From Psychromonas sp. SA13A (GTDB lineage: Bacteria; Pseudomonadota; Gammaproteobacteria; Enterobacterales; Psychromonadaceae), in assembly GCF_011378715.1 (NCBI RefSeq), contig NZ_WTKU01000033.1, forward strand, positions 1 through 37,058: 37,058 bases of DNA, written 5' to 3'. The position numbers and the translations under genes were made by a program. This document shows, in pieces, positions 1 through 8,093 of the stretch (positions are counted from its first letter, which is position 1; every line of letters begins with the position of its first letter). Below the pieces are notes generated by a model. It made no database searches. It worked only from the letters and a program-made list of their open reading frames with translations, and was not told the origin of the DNA.

Positions 1-2
1 TT

Positions 3-53
3 AAGTTTAAGTATGAATTATTAGAAGGTAGCTTGAAAAGCCAGTTGGCGTGA
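3..53 (+). CDS. Possible 3' end of a gene truncated by the window edge
   Basis: An open frame enters from the left edge and ends at a TGA, giving a 16-residue tail that reads KFKYELLEGSLKSQLA. Its composition looks like a helical protein C-terminus. It stops about 20 bases before the terminator hairpin of the convergent small RNA, which is where a real gene would be expected to stop. So few codons allow no family assignment, and the open frame could be chance. Confidence 0.3.
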   Translation, partial: KFKYELLEGSLKSQLA

Positions 54-65
54 ATTAAAAACCAG

Positions 66-95
66 AAAAAGGAAAGGGCAGCCGAAGCTGCCCTT
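66..95 (-). terminator. Rho-independent terminator of the CsrB-like RNA
   Basis: A 9-bp stem (AAGGGCAGC / GCTGCCCTT) closes on a UUCG tetraloop in the minus-strand RNA and is followed by a TTTCCTTTTTC tail. UUCG loops are especially stable. It defines the 3' end of the small RNA. Confidence 0.9.
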
Positions 96-450
96 AATTT
101 AGTCTCTCTATCGAATCCGTGATAGTTGATGCTCCATGCGTTACATCCCTTTGACCATGCCATACTAGGCGTCCACTTCCCAACTCCTTTGGGCTCGTCC
201 TTGTAACATCCGTATTAGATAACATCCTGTTTATCCATCATCTCCCTTTCCTTAGGAGGTGTCCTTCTTTGTCATCTTGACTTAATACCCACAATCCTAG
301 TAGATACTAAAAACTCTATCCTAGAGTGTCCTTTCTTCCGTGACTATAAAACATCCTGTTTTATAAACTCTCATCCTGAGAGGTCCAATTGTCATCCTGA
401 CAATGCGTTGGTTCAATGTTTACATCCTGTAAATCAATTCCCCGTTTGCG
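66..450 (-). ncRNA. csrB: CsrB/RsmB-family CsrA-sequestering small RNA
   Basis: Read on the minus strand, this stretch has about 22 GGA motifs in roughly 385 nt. Many are the CAGGATG/ACAGGATGT form that matches the known CsrA binding consensus. Several sit exactly in tri-nucleotide loops of perfect hairpins: 419-433 (TTTACA-GGA-TGTAAA), 388-404, 368-382, 346-364 and 313-327, with a good one at 218-232 and a degenerate one (AGA in the loop) at 271-281. The RNA ends in a strong GC-rich hairpin with a T-rich tail. RNAs of this family bind many CsrA dimers and so relieve CsrA repression or activation of carbon storage, motility and biofilm mRNAs. The E. coli CsrB is about the same length with a similar number of motifs. 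No protein frame is supported here. The exact 5' end is inferred from a -10 box and is uncertain by several bases. Confidence 0.9.
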
Positions 451-456
451 AGATGA

Positions 457-515
457 ATATTACGTCTTTGTTAATTAATAATTGCAGTTTTATTTACATT
501 AATCCTTGACTTACA
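457..515 (-). promoter_or_regulatory. Putative csrB promoter with GacA/UvrY-type half-site
   Basis: On the minus strand a TAATAT -10 box (457-462) lies just upstream of the first CsrA motif. I see no good -35 at 16-18 bp. About 50 bases further upstream is TGTAAG (510-515), the half-site of the TGTAAG-N-CTTACA boxes bound by the GacA/UvrY/VarA response regulators that activate csrB genes in gammaproteobacteria. The second half is not clearly present, so the assignment is tentative. Confidence 0.4.
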
Positions 516-1065
516 CGTACGAAAAATAAACGAATACATTTAAATCAACAGGTTAAACGTTATATTATTTGTATGACTAGCTAAATAAACCTAACAAATA
601 GTGCAATTTCTCCTGCTTGCAATGGTCAATGTCTCACAGAGAAATAATAGGAAAAAAGAGTAAAGCTAAGTGATGTTGAATATTTGATTATAAAAATCAA
701 TATAAATGAGCGAATAGGATCAATTTTTGTTTCTTTATTATGCGGTTAAATCGAAAAATAAGGAGTGATTATGCCAGTTATACCTCTTCATTGATCGCTT
801 AGATTAGTTAATGAATGAGATTAAAGGAGTAGTAATATCTTTTATTCTGCCAATCTAAGAAGACTGTGAAAATTGAGAAATCGTGAAATAATGTAAACAG
901 AGGGGCTAACGAGTTTAAAAAAATAAAATTATAAAGTCATAAAATATGATTTTTAAGTATTTCGTTAGGCGTTGGATTTATTACTTGAATTCAAAAATGA
1001 AAAGTGATCACGAAGAGAAAAAAGTAGCACTATGGGCACGATAGGCAGATTGGAATCAGCCTTAA
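516..1065. other. Non-coding stretch, no gene recognised
   Basis: About 550 AT-rich bases lie between the csrB upstream region and the porin terminator. No credible protein frame is present. The only start with a good ribosome binding site (AAGGAGTG near 761) opens a 7-codon frame, MPVIPLH, which I do not call. No repeat array, tRNA-like fold or terminator stands out. It may be long regulatory upstream DNA for csrB or decayed sequence. Confidence 0.5.
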
Positions 1066-1100
1066 AATAAACAACCTCGCCACTGTCGAGATTGTTTATT
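1066..1100 (-). terminator. Terminator of the porin gene
   Basis: A long imperfect hairpin pairs AATAAACAA and CTCG with CGAG and TTGTTTATT, with one mismatch, around a CCACTGT loop. It lies 20 bases past the porin stop codon, and the flanking A/T runs give a U-rich tail on the minus strand. Confidence 0.75.
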
Positions 1101-1119
1101 AAAGTATTTTTCGTTGTAC

Positions 1120-2022
1120 TTAAAAGTTGTAACGAATACCTGCGATTAATGAATCGTCACTGTCATCAAGGTTGTTGAGTGCGTAGGAAACATAAGTGCG
1201 GATGGATTTATTAAAGCGGTATTGTGCTTCTATTGCGTAAAAGTCTTCTGTATCTACATCCGCTTCTTCTGCTTGCCCAATAATACCTATCATGCGAAAT
1301 TCTTTGGTAAACTTATATTGAACAGCAGCCTCTATAGATCTGAAGTCATTATCAGCATCAATATCACCCAGCGCGTAGGTGACAGCAACATATAAATTAT
1401 CTAGTGTATATGCAGCACCCAAGGTTGCTTGGTTTTGGTCTGCTTCTGTATCAGTATAAGAAGCAGCAAGTACTAAACCAAAATCAAACTCATACAGCCC
1501 AGAGACAGCATATGAATCACTATCATCAACGTCACTAGCTGTATAGTTAGCTTGTAACGTTAATTGATCCGTTAACTTGTTCGAGTAAAGAAAAGTATTG
1601 TCCTCTTTATCCGATGAAGCATCAAATACTTGCTGAATACCAGAATGATAAGAAGCAATATCAGTCATATCAGATACCTGTACATTAGCAGTATCTTGAC
1701 GACCGTAAGAAAACTTACCAAATTCAGTTGCGAAACCTGCAAATAAATAACGGTTTTTAGCTTCTTCACCTGGTTTAATCTCATATTCCATAAAACCAAA
1801 ACCTGTTAATGATTCTGAAATTTTAGTTTCACCACCAAAGTTAATGCGAGCGCGACTTTCATCAGTAATCGAGCCTTCATCATTATCAATAAACTCAGCA
1901 CGTACTTCAGCACGACCACCTACTTTTAGCGTTGTACCGTCTTTGTCGTATACTGTTGCAGAATTTGCCGTTGCTGACACTACGCTTGCTAGAATTGCTG
2001 TTGCTAATAATGTTTTTTTCAT
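1120..2022 (-). CDS. Outer-membrane porin (general Gram-negative porin family)
   Basis: A 300-residue precursor with a clear signal peptide (residues 1 to about 21: basic MKKT, hydrophobic core, cleavage near SATANSA). The mature part shows alternating amphipathic beta strands, many acidic loops (EFIDNDEG, DVDDSDS, DIDADND) and a C-terminal phenylalanine (GIRYNF), the signature the BAM machinery recognises. The motif LKVGGRAEVRAEF at the start of the barrel and the FGKFSYGRQDT segment are typical of the OmpC/OmpF-like trimeric porins of marine gammaproteobacteria. It probably forms a 16-stranded barrel for diffusion of small solutes, although 300 residues is slightly short for the family. It is monocistronic, with its own terminator and a roughly 250-base upstream region. 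The ribosome binding site (GGATGA) is modest. The substrate preference cannot be read from the sequence. Confidence 0.88.
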   Translation of the reverse strand: MKKTLLATAILASVVSATANSATVYDKDGTTLKVGGRAEVRAEFIDNDEGSITDESRARINFGGETKISESLTGFGFMEYEIKPGEEAKNRYLFAGFATEFGKFSYGRQDTANVQVSDMTDIASYHSGIQQVFDASSDKEDNTFLYSNKLTDQLTLQANYTASDVDDSDSYAVSGLYEFDFGLVLAASYTDTEADQNQATLGAAYTLDNLYVAVTYALGDIDADNDFRSIEAAVQYKFTKEFRMIGIIGQAEEADVDTEDFYAIEAQYRFNKSIRTYVSYALNNLDDSDDSLIAGIRYNF

Positions 2023-2075
2023 GATTCATCCGTGTTTTATTTAAAATAATATCTAAGGAATATAATTTTTTGTTT

Positions 2076-2092
2076 AACGGCTAAGTGCCGTT
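2076..2092 (-). promoter_or_regulatory. Stem-loop in the porin 5' leader
   Basis: A 6-bp hairpin (AACGGC, 5-base loop, GCCGTT) lies about 55 bases upstream of the porin start codon. There is no U-tract after it on either strand, so it is not a terminator. Outer-membrane protein mRNAs such as ompA carry stabilising 5' hairpins, and this could be one. That role is inference. Confidence 0.35.
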
Positions 2093-2244
2093 TACGGAGA
2101 AGCAGTCTAGGGATTTTGTATGACAAAAATATTACTAATTTTAACGATTTTAAAAAAAGTTCAATTTTCTTTTAAATATTATTTAGGCCTTTTGGAATCA
2201 TGTAGCGAGTATTTACCTTACTCAAGAAGTTGAGAGTTGAAGAT

Positions 2245-2266
2245 AAAAAAACCGCCAGATAGGCGG
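2245..2266 (-). terminator. Terminator of mnmE
   Basis: On the minus strand, CCGCC, a 5-base loop and GGCGG are followed by a run of seven T. It lies about 25 bases after the mnmE stop codon. Confidence 0.85.
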
Positions 2267-2290
2267 CTTAATAAAATAGATTTTAAACCT

Positions 2291-3658
2291 TTATTTACCA
2301 ATACAGAAACTGGAAAAAATACGCCCTAATAAATCATCAGAAGTAAATTCACCAGTGATCTCGCTTAAATGTTGTTGTGTTAAACGTAACTCTTCCGCTA
2401 ATAATTCACCTGCTCGGTATTCTTCAAGCTGTACTTTACCTTCTAATAAATGTTGCTCAGCTCGGTCGATGGCTTCTAAATGGCGTCGTCTTGCCATAAA
2501 GCCACCTTCAGTATTACCTTGATAGCCCATAATATCTTTAAGGTGTTGTTTTAAATCATCGACACCTAAGCCTGTTTTAGCCGAAATACGGTAAACAGGG
2601 TGGTTATCATGCTCTGTTGTGACTAGCGTTTCACCTGTTAGGTCGGCTTTATTACGTACCACGGTCAAGCCTACGTTATCCGGTAAACGATCAATAAAGT
2701 CAGGCCATATTTCACGCGGATCCTCTGCGTCTGTAGTGGTGGCATCTAGCATAAACAAAATACGATCGGCATTATTAATTTCAGTCCATGCTCGTTCAAT
2801 ACCGATACGTTCCACCTCATCAGCACCTTCACGTAAACCAGCAGTATCGATTATATGTAATGGCATACCATCGATATGAATATGCTCTCGCATCACATCT
2901 CGTGTAGTACCAGCAATATCAGTCACAATCGCACTTTCTTTGCCCACTAAGGTATTTAATAGGCTTGATTTACCTGCATTAGGTCGCCCAGCAATCACCA
3001 CCTTCATTCCGTCACGTAAAATAGCACCTTGCTTGGCTTGTTCTTTAACTGCGCTTAGGTTGTCTATAATTTTGTATAAATCATTAGCAATTTTTCCATC
3101 ACTTAAAAAATCAACTTCCTCTTCAGGAAAATCAATGGAAGCTTCAACGTAAATGCGCAAATAGATCAGACTTTCAACAAGTTCATTTACTTTATTGGAA
3201 AACTCACCCTGCAGTGAATGTAACGCGCTTTTAGCAGCTTGCTCTGAGCTAGCTTCAATTAAATCAGAAATAGCCTCAGCTTGCGCTAAATCTAGCTTAT
3301 CATTCATAAATGCACGTTCAGAGAACTCACCAGGATTCGCGCTACGAAGGTTTTTAATGGTTAAAATAGCTTTGATCAACATATCCATCACTATCGGGCC
3401 ACCATGACCTTGAAGCTCTAGCACATCCTCACCAGTGAATGAATTCGGTCCTTTAAATAATAATGCAATACCTTGGTCTAGGACTTCATTATTTTGATCG
3501 TGAAAAGGCAAGTATTCCGCGTAACGTACTTTAGGTAGTTTACCTAAAACAATCTGTGCAACCGCTTCTGCATCAGGCCCAGAAACACGCACAATGCCAA
3601 CGCCGCCACGGCCAGGTGCAGTTGCTTGTGCAACAATAGTATCAGTCGCTTTTATCAT
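2291..3658 (-). CDS. mnmE: tRNA-modification GTPase MnmE
   Basis: 455 residues, the family's normal length. With MnmG it forms the heterotetramer that installs the (carboxymethyl)aminomethyl group at C5 of wobble uridine 34 in certain tRNAs. The N-terminal tetrahydrofolate-binding domain carries the [16 protein letters not shown] motif (about residues 12-27). The G domain shows the P-loop GRPNAGKSS (near 225), the TTRD switch, DTAGLRE and NKAD. The protein ends in the hallmark CIGK, whose cysteine belongs to the active site. The start is the ATG preceded by AGGA. A terminator separates it from yidC upstream, so it likely has its own promoter even though it follows the rpmH-yidC cluster in the same direction. 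Its partner gene mnmG lies next to oriC in this window. Confidence 0.97.
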   Translation of the reverse strand: MIKATDTIVAQATAPGRGGVGIVRVSGPDAEAVAQIVLGKLPKVRYAEYLPFHDQNNEVLDQGIALLFKGPNSFTGEDVLELQGHGGPIVMDMLIKAILTIKNLRSANPGEFSERAFMNDKLDLAQAEAISDLIEASSEQAAKSALHSLQGEFSNKVNELVESLIYLRIYVEASIDFPEEEVDFLSDGKIANDLYKIIDNLSAVKEQAKQGAILRDGMKVVIAGRPNAGKSSLLNTLVGKESAIVTDIAGTTRDVMREHIHIDGMPLHIIDTAGLREGADEVERIGIERAWTEINNADRILFMLDATTTDAEDPREIWPDFIDRLPDNVGLTVVRNKADLTGETLVTTEHDNHPVYRISAKTGLGVDDLKQHLKDIMGYQGNTEGGFMARRRHLEAIDRAEQHLLEGKVQLEEYRAGELLAEELRLTQQHLSEITGEFTSDDLLGRIFSSFCIGK

Positions 3659-3686
3659 GTTCTGTTCCTAAAAATAAAGGCAATAA

Positions 3687-3713
3687 AAAAGGCGACTATT
3701 ATAGTCGCCTTTT
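3687..3713 (-). terminator. Terminator between yidC and mnmE
   Basis: A GGCGACTA / TAGTCGCC stem with a 3-base loop is flanked by A and T runs and is symmetric enough to act on both strands. In the minus direction it ends the rpmH-rnpA-yidD-yidC transcript before mnmE. Its stem closely resembles the ATP synthase operon terminator at 22649-22675. Confidence 0.85.
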
Positions 3714-3727
3714 CTCAATGATTAAAT

Positions 3728-3757
3728 AATATAATTATTTATGATGCTTTATGTAAA
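3728..3757 (-). promoter_or_regulatory. Candidate mnmE promoter
   Basis: On the minus strand TTTACA and TATATT are spaced by 18 bp just after the yidC stop codon. The placement is odd because the yidC terminator lies between this promoter and mnmE. It may therefore be inactive, or the terminator may be leaky. Confidence 0.25.
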
Positions 3758-3772
3758 AGCTAAATAGTTAAA

Positions 3773-5440
3773 TTACTTTTTATGTCCTAAACCTTGCTTT
3801 TCAAACTGACGGTAAATAATAGTTTGCTGTACTAATGTCACGATGTTACTCATTAGCCAGTAAAGTACTAGACCTGCAGGGAACCACAAGAAGAAGAAAG
3901 TAAAGACAACAGGCATAAACTTCATAATTTTCTGCTGCATTGGGTCTTGAACCGTAGCAGGGGACATTTTTTGAATGAAGAACATACTTACACCCATTAG
4001 AATTGGCAGTATGTAGAATGGGTCTTGTACTGACAAATCTTGGATCCAGAACATAAATGGTGCATGACGTAATTCAACCGCTTCCATTAATGACCAGTAT
4101 AAAGCGATGAATATTGGCATTTGTAATAAGATAGGGAAACAACCGCCTAATGGGTTCACTTTCTCTTCTTTATACATTTCCATCATTGCTTTTGATACTT
4201 TTTGACGGTCTTCACCGTAACGATCACGCAATGCTTGGATTTTAGGTTGTAGTAAACGCATTTTAGCCATTGACGTGTATTGTGCTTTAGTCAGTGGGTA
4301 TAACACGCCTTTAACTGTAAAGGTGATCAAAATAATTGCCACCCCCCAGTTACCAACAATACCTTGGAAGAATAACAACAATTTGAATAACGGTTGTGCA
4401 AGCCACCATAACCAACCGTAATCTACGGTTAAGTCTAAGTTCTCACCAACTTGTGCCATTTCTTCTTGTAATTTAGGACCTATCCAAAGGTTAGTAGCAA
4501 ATGTTTCAGTGCTGTTAGGTGCGATAGTTTTGATTGGAGATTTGAAACCAATAGCCGCATCTTTATTTTGGATAATATTACTGTACAACAAATTATTGTC
4601 TGTTGGAGACGGGATCCAAGCAGAAACAAAATAGTGTTGTAACATCGCAACCCAACCACCTTCAGTTGATTTGTTCAGGTTACGTTCGACCATTTCATCA
4701 TATTTGTATTTACTGTATTTAGTATCAGTTGTGGAGTAAGCACCACCACGATAAACCGGCATCATTAGATTCGTAGAATGCTCTTCTAACGATTCTTTTA
4801 ACTGCCCGTATAACTGAACATTGATCTCACTATCTGATTTATTTTCAATAGTATAGTCAACGTGTACATTGAATTCGCCACGGTTTAATGTGAACGTTTT
4901 AATAAATACGTTACCAGCTTGATCTACATAACGTAGTGCAGTAGAAACCGAGTCTTTACCTTCAGAGATAACATTTTCAGTCTTATCAACACTATAGAAA
5001 GGGCGTCCTTTAGGATTTGCATCCGGACCTTGCTTTCCAATTAGACCGCTTTGTGCGATGTAGGTAAAGCCATTATCATTTTCTAATAAACGAAATGGAA
5101 CACCTGAATCTAATTCATCATCATGACCGATTAAATCAGCAACAATGACATCACCACCTACTAAAGTAATTTCTAAACGTAATTGATCGTTAGCTAAAAC
5201 AGCAATTGCGTTAGTTGATGCTTGTGTTGGTACTTCTACAGAAGCAGTATCATCTGATGAAGTTGGTATATCAGCACTATGATTACTAGTCGATGGAACT
5301 GATGATTGTGTTGTAGTGCTTTGTTCAGTCGTTTGCGCAGCAGCATCTGGCTGAGGGTTTTGCTCAACAACCCATGCTTGATATAGCAAGAAGCTAACAA
5401 ACAAGAGTGCGAGGAAAAGTAAATTGCGTTGTGATTCCAT
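3773..5440 (-). CDS. yidC: Membrane protein insertase YidC
   Basis: 555 residues, the size of proteobacterial YidC (E. coli 548). An N-terminal anchor (residues 6-23) is followed by a Pro/Ser/Thr/Gln-rich linker (28-75), the large periplasmic beta-sandwich domain (about 80-335), and the conserved five-helix insertase core (about 345-545) with NPLGGCFPILLQMPIFIALYW and the MSPATVQDPMQQKIMKFMP loop. It inserts and folds inner-membrane proteins, alone or with SecYEG. The Fo c-subunit, encoded further along this window, is a classic substrate. The groove position that is arginine in E. coli YidC (R366, from memory) is lysine here (K377 in FTVKGVLYPL), keeping the positive charge. The C-terminus is short and not strongly basic (EKQGLGHKK). 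It follows yidD by 14 bases. Confidence 0.97.
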   Translation of the reverse strand: MESQRNLLFLALLFVSFLLYQAWVVEQNPQPDAAAQTTEQSTTTQSSVPSTSNHSADIPTSSDDTASVEVPTQASTNAIAVLANDQLRLEITLVGGDVIVADLIGHDDELDSGVPFRLLENDNGFTYIAQSGLIGKQGPDANPKGRPFYSVDKTENVISEGKDSVSTALRYVDQAGNVFIKTFTLNRGEFNVHVDYTIENKSDSEINVQLYGQLKESLEEHSTNLMMPVYRGGAYSTTDTKYSKYKYDEMVERNLNKSTEGGWVAMLQHYFVSAWIPSPTDNNLLYSNIIQNKDAAIGFKSPIKTIAPNSTETFATNLWIGPKLQEEMAQVGENLDLTVDYGWLWWLAQPLFKLLLFFQGIVGNWGVAIILITFTVKGVLYPLTKAQYTSMAKMRLLQPKIQALRDRYGEDRQKVSKAMMEMYKEEKVNPLGGCFPILLQMPIFIALYWSLMEAVELRHAPFMFWIQDLSVQDPFYILPILMGVSMFFIQKMSPATVQDPMQQKIMKFMPVVFTFFFLWFPAGLVLYWLMSNIVTLVQQTIIYRQFEKQGLGHKK

Positions 5441-5454
5441 AACGTATTTTATCT

Positions 5455-5718
5455 CTAAGGTTTAGGTTTATTTTTAGTAGCGCAACAAGGAGGTACAGGA
5501 TCATATCCTCCTTCATGAAAAGGATGGCATTTTACAAGACGACAAGCCGCTAGCCAACATCCTTTTATCATACCATGACTCTTAATTGCTTCTATCGCAT
5601 AATGTGAACAAGTTGGCGTAAATCGACAACGAGGTCCAATCATGGGACTAATAACTAACTGATAACCACGAATACATTTAATTGCTATCCATTGCAACGC
5701 TGCACTAATTTTCGCCAT
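5455..5718 (-). CDS. yidD: Membrane protein insertion efficiency factor YidD
   Basis: 87 residues. The family core is complete: an amphipathic N-terminal helix, then [32 protein letters not shown] and the C-terminal [15 protein letters not shown]. Three conserved cysteines and the HPF/GGYDPVP motif are diagnostic. It is a small peripheral inner-membrane protein thought to help YidC-dependent insertion. Its start lies inside rnpA (34-base overlap) and it sits directly before yidC, the standard rpmH-rnpA-yidD-yidC arrangement, which implies translational coupling. Confidence 0.95.
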   Translation of the reverse strand: MAKISAALQWIAIKCIRGYQLVISPMIGPRCRFTPTCSHYAIEAIKSHGMIKGCWLAACRLVKCHPFHEGGYDPVPPCCATKNKPKP

Positions 5719-6041
5719 AACTTATCCAATACTTTATGAAGTTCTTGATTTGATAAATCAGCAATACCAGCTTTGGCAACGACGACGATATCGATGTTTG
5801 GAAGCTCATGTTGTTGAAGGCGGAAATGATCTCTTACAATACGACGGATACGATTACGTCCTACAGCATGTTTAATGTGCTTTTTAGGAATAGCCATACC
5901 AATACGGGGATGTTCTAGGGTATTTTTTCTAGCAAGAAGAGTTAAGTGTGGAGATACTGCCGGAATAGCATTTTTAAATACAGGTTGAAAATCTTCGGGA
6001 GTTAACAAACGTAACTCCCGAGAAAACGAATAATTCACCAC
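5685..6041 (-). CDS. rnpA: Ribonuclease P protein component
   Basis: 118 residues, basic. It shows the RNase P protein fold motif [14 protein letters not shown] (about 61-74), which binds the P RNA, together with the upstream [16 protein letters not shown] strand/helix and the [17 protein letters not shown] substrate-leader binding face. It is the protein cofactor for tRNA 5' maturation. It is co-transcribed with rpmH, whose stop lies 10 bases upstream, and overlaps yidD. Length and layout are normal for gammaproteobacteria. Confidence 0.96.
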   Translation of the reverse strand: MVNYSFSRELRLLTPEDFQPVFKNAIPAVSPHLTLLARKNTLEHPRIGMAIPKKHIKHAVGRNRIRRIVRDHFRLQQHELPNIDIVVVAKAGIADLSNQELHKVLDKLWRKLVQRCNG

Positions 6042-6051
6042 GTCTGGTAAA

Positions 6052-6186
6052 TTATGCGCTTAAGCTAGCGCGGCCTTTAGCACGACGACGAGCTAATACG
6101 GCACGACCGTTCTTAGTCGCCATACGAGTTCTAAAACCGTGTGAACGCTTACGCTTGATGTTGCTTGGTTGAAAAGTACGTTTCAT
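6052..6186 (-). CDS. rpmH: 50S ribosomal protein L34
   Basis: A 44-residue, highly basic protein beginning [19 protein letters not shown] and continuing with [19 protein letters not shown], unmistakably L34. It is the first gene of the rpmH-rnpA-yidD-yidC cluster, which runs divergently from dnaA. It is shorter than most annotated frames but has every family residue I would expect. Confidence 0.97.
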   Translation of the reverse strand: MKRTFQPSNIKRKRSHGFRTRMATKNGRAVLARRRAKGRASLSA

Positions 6187-6469
6187 GCTCTTTTCCACTT
6201 ATTGTTAAGTACTGTACAGTAGCTAGTTTTTTTAACATATTTAAGCTTAATTACTTCGAAAAGTAACCAGGCAAGAATAATCAAAAGCATTAGCCGATTA
6301 AAAAGAGAGCGAATTCTATTGATTGATCGACTAAAAGTCAATCAGAGATGCTTCTTTCTGGCAGATTAAATTCATACTCCTTAGAAATTGATACTAAGAA
6401 GATAAATTATCACTACGAGCCAAACTCAAAAGTTAGGGTGGCAAGATTATATATAAGCAGGGCTAATTA

Positions 6470-6640
6470 GCAAGGATCTTCCGTGATCTTGTCAAGCTTT
6501 ATTTCTGAATAGCTAAATTATCTTGTTGTGGATAAAGTACGCGATGCCATATGCTACCTAGTTATAGGCTTGTGGATGCTTTAAACATTGAATGCAGCAA
6601 AATACAAGGATCTTTTTTTTCTTTTTGTTAACAGATCTTA
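6470..6640. promoter_or_regulatory. dnaA upstream control region with DnaA boxes and Dam sites
   Basis: The 516-base rpmH-dnaA spacer contains a perfect DnaA box on the minus strand (TTATCCACA, 6527-6535), a weaker two-mismatch box (TGTGGATGC, 6571-6579) and four GATC sites (6475, 6485, 6609, 6634). It also holds an AT tract, GATCTTTTTTTTC, one mismatch from the 13-mer unwinding repeat consensus. In E. coli a DnaA box upstream of dnaA mediates autoregulation, and Dam/SeqA sites silence the promoter after replication. The same logic is likely here. The rest of the spacer (6187-6469) shows only AT-rich sequence and a small palindrome at 6210-6221 (TACTGTACAGTA). I cannot place the dnaA or rpmH core promoters with confidence. 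Confidence 0.7.
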
Positions 6641-6702
6641 TGGCGTAATGCCGCTCTTGTCGGTAGAATTATCCGCCCTAATGTATCTACTGGAGTTCGA
6701 CG

Positions 6703-8079
6703 ATGTCCCTCGCTATTTGGCAAGAATGTTTAGCACAATTAAAAGATGAGCTATCAGCAGGAGACTTTAGTACTTGGTTACGTCCTCTACAGGCAGAATA
6801 TGATAATAATGTACTGTCATTATACTCACCAAATAAATATACCAGTGAGTGGGTACGTGAAAAGTATATGGATATCATTGAGACTAAATTGCAAACATTG
6901 ATCCATGCTATAGATGCCAATCAAACTATAAAGATACGTTTATTAGTAGGTACAGCAAATGCTGCAGCTAATAAACCAGCGGCACAAAAAGCAGCCCCCG
7001 TTTTAAATACCAATCAACCTTGGGAAGGTGAATCAAAGTCACCAACTGTTGCGCATAAAAGTAATTTAATTAAAAAATATACATTTGATAACTTCGTTGA
7101 AGGTAAATCAAATAATTTTGCAATCGCGACCACACAACAAATTGCAGAAAATCCAGGTGATGTTTATAACCCATTATTTTTATATGCACATCCAGGTCTA
7201 GGTAAAACACATTTATTACACGCCGTAGGTAATGCCATTGTTGCAGAAAATCCTGACAGCAAAGTTGTGTATATTCGTTCTGAACGTTTTGTTCAAGACA
7301 TGATCAATTCAATTCGTAACAATACTATTGAGCAATTTAAAGAATATTATGCCTCTCTTGATGCTCTATTAATCGATGATATTCATTTCTTCGCTGGTAA
7401 AGACCGATCTCAAGAAGTGTTGTTTCAAACATTTAACTCAATGTTAGATGCGCATCAGCAAGTAATTTTAACCAGTGACCGTTTCCCTAAAGAAATTGAA
7501 GGAATTGATGAGCGACTGCGTACACGTTTTGGTTGGGGATTATCAATTCCAATTGATCCACCAGAATTAGAAACGCGTGTTGCTATCTTAATAACTAAAG
7601 CGGAAGAGCGTGGTTTACATTTACCCGACGATGTCGCCTTCTTTATCGCAAAACGATTAACTATTACTGATGTACGTGTTTTAGAAGGGGCGATTGCGAA
7701 TATTTCAGCAAAAGCACAATTTACAGGACAGGATATCACTATTCCGTTAGTACAAGATGCATTGCGTGATATGTTAGCCGTTCATACCAAACAAACTACA
7801 GTTGATAACATTCAAAAAGTAGTAGCTGAACACTATCGTATAAAAATTTCTGATATGTCCTCAAAACGTCGTACTCGTACTGTCGCTCGTCCACGCCAAA
7901 TAGCGATGGCATTAGCAAAAGAGTTAACTCAGCATAGTTTGCCGGAAATTGGTGAAGCGTTTGGCGGTCGAGACCATACCACGGTATTACATGCTTGCCG
8001 CAAAGTAGAAGAATTGCGTCGTGAAAATAATGATATTCAAGAAGACTACAAAATACTTATCCGCACATTGTCCATGTAA
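6703..8079 (+). CDS. dnaA: Chromosomal replication initiator DnaA
   Basis: 458 residues. It binds DnaA boxes as an ATP-dependent oligomer, melts oriC and loads DnaB. Visible parts are domain I (1 to about 80, with WLRPLQ), a variable Ala/Lys/Pro linker (85-120), the AAA+ domain and the C-terminal DNA-binding domain with signature [15 protein letters not shown] (421-435). Walker B is LLIDDIHFF (222-230). The Walker A reads AHPGLGKTH (162-170), so the first glycine of the usual GxxxxGKT is alanine and the GGT seen in E. coli is AHP. The lysine and threonine are intact. The start is chosen for TGGAG 8 bases upstream and the standard [11 protein letters not shown]-terminus. It heads the dnaA-dnaN-recF-gyrB cluster. 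Confidence 0.97.
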   Translation: MSLAIWQECLAQLKDELSAGDFSTWLRPLQAEYDNNVLSLYSPNKYTSEWVREKYMDIIETKLQTLIHAIDANQTIKIRLLVGTANAAANKPAAQKAAPVLNTNQPWEGESKSPTVAHKSNLIKKYTFDNFVEGKSNNFAIATTQQIAENPGDVYNPLFLYAHPGLGKTHLLHAVGNAIVAENPDSKVVYIRSERFVQDMINSIRNNTIEQFKEYYASLDALLIDDIHFFAGKDRSQEVLFQTFNSMLDAHQQVILTSDRFPKEIEGIDERLRTRFGWGLSIPIDPPELETRVAILITKAEERGLHLPDDVAFFIAKRLTITDVRVLEGAIANISAKAQFTGQDITIPLVQDALRDMLAVHTKQTTVDNIQKVVAEHYRIKISDMSSKRRTRTVARPRQIAMALAKELTQHSLPEIGEAFGGRDHTTVLHACRKVEELRRENNDIQEDYKILIRTLSM

Positions 8080-8093
8080 GAAAAGGTTAACTG

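Noticed and set aside
219..433. Regularly recurring CATCCTG sequences, at first sight a CRISPR-like or tandem repeat array
   Set aside because: Repeat units are short, unequal and each is its own hairpin. Read on the other strand they are CsrA sites of a CsrB RNA.
765..795. A seven-codon frame (MPVIPLH) with a good AAGGAGTG before it
   Set aside because: It is too short, no gene or attenuator-like hairpin follows it, and it is probably chance.
6210..6221. TACTGTACAGTA palindrome upstream of rpmH, considered as a LexA box
   Set aside because: LexA needs CTGT-N8-ACAG. Here the halves are adjacent, so the spacing is wrong.
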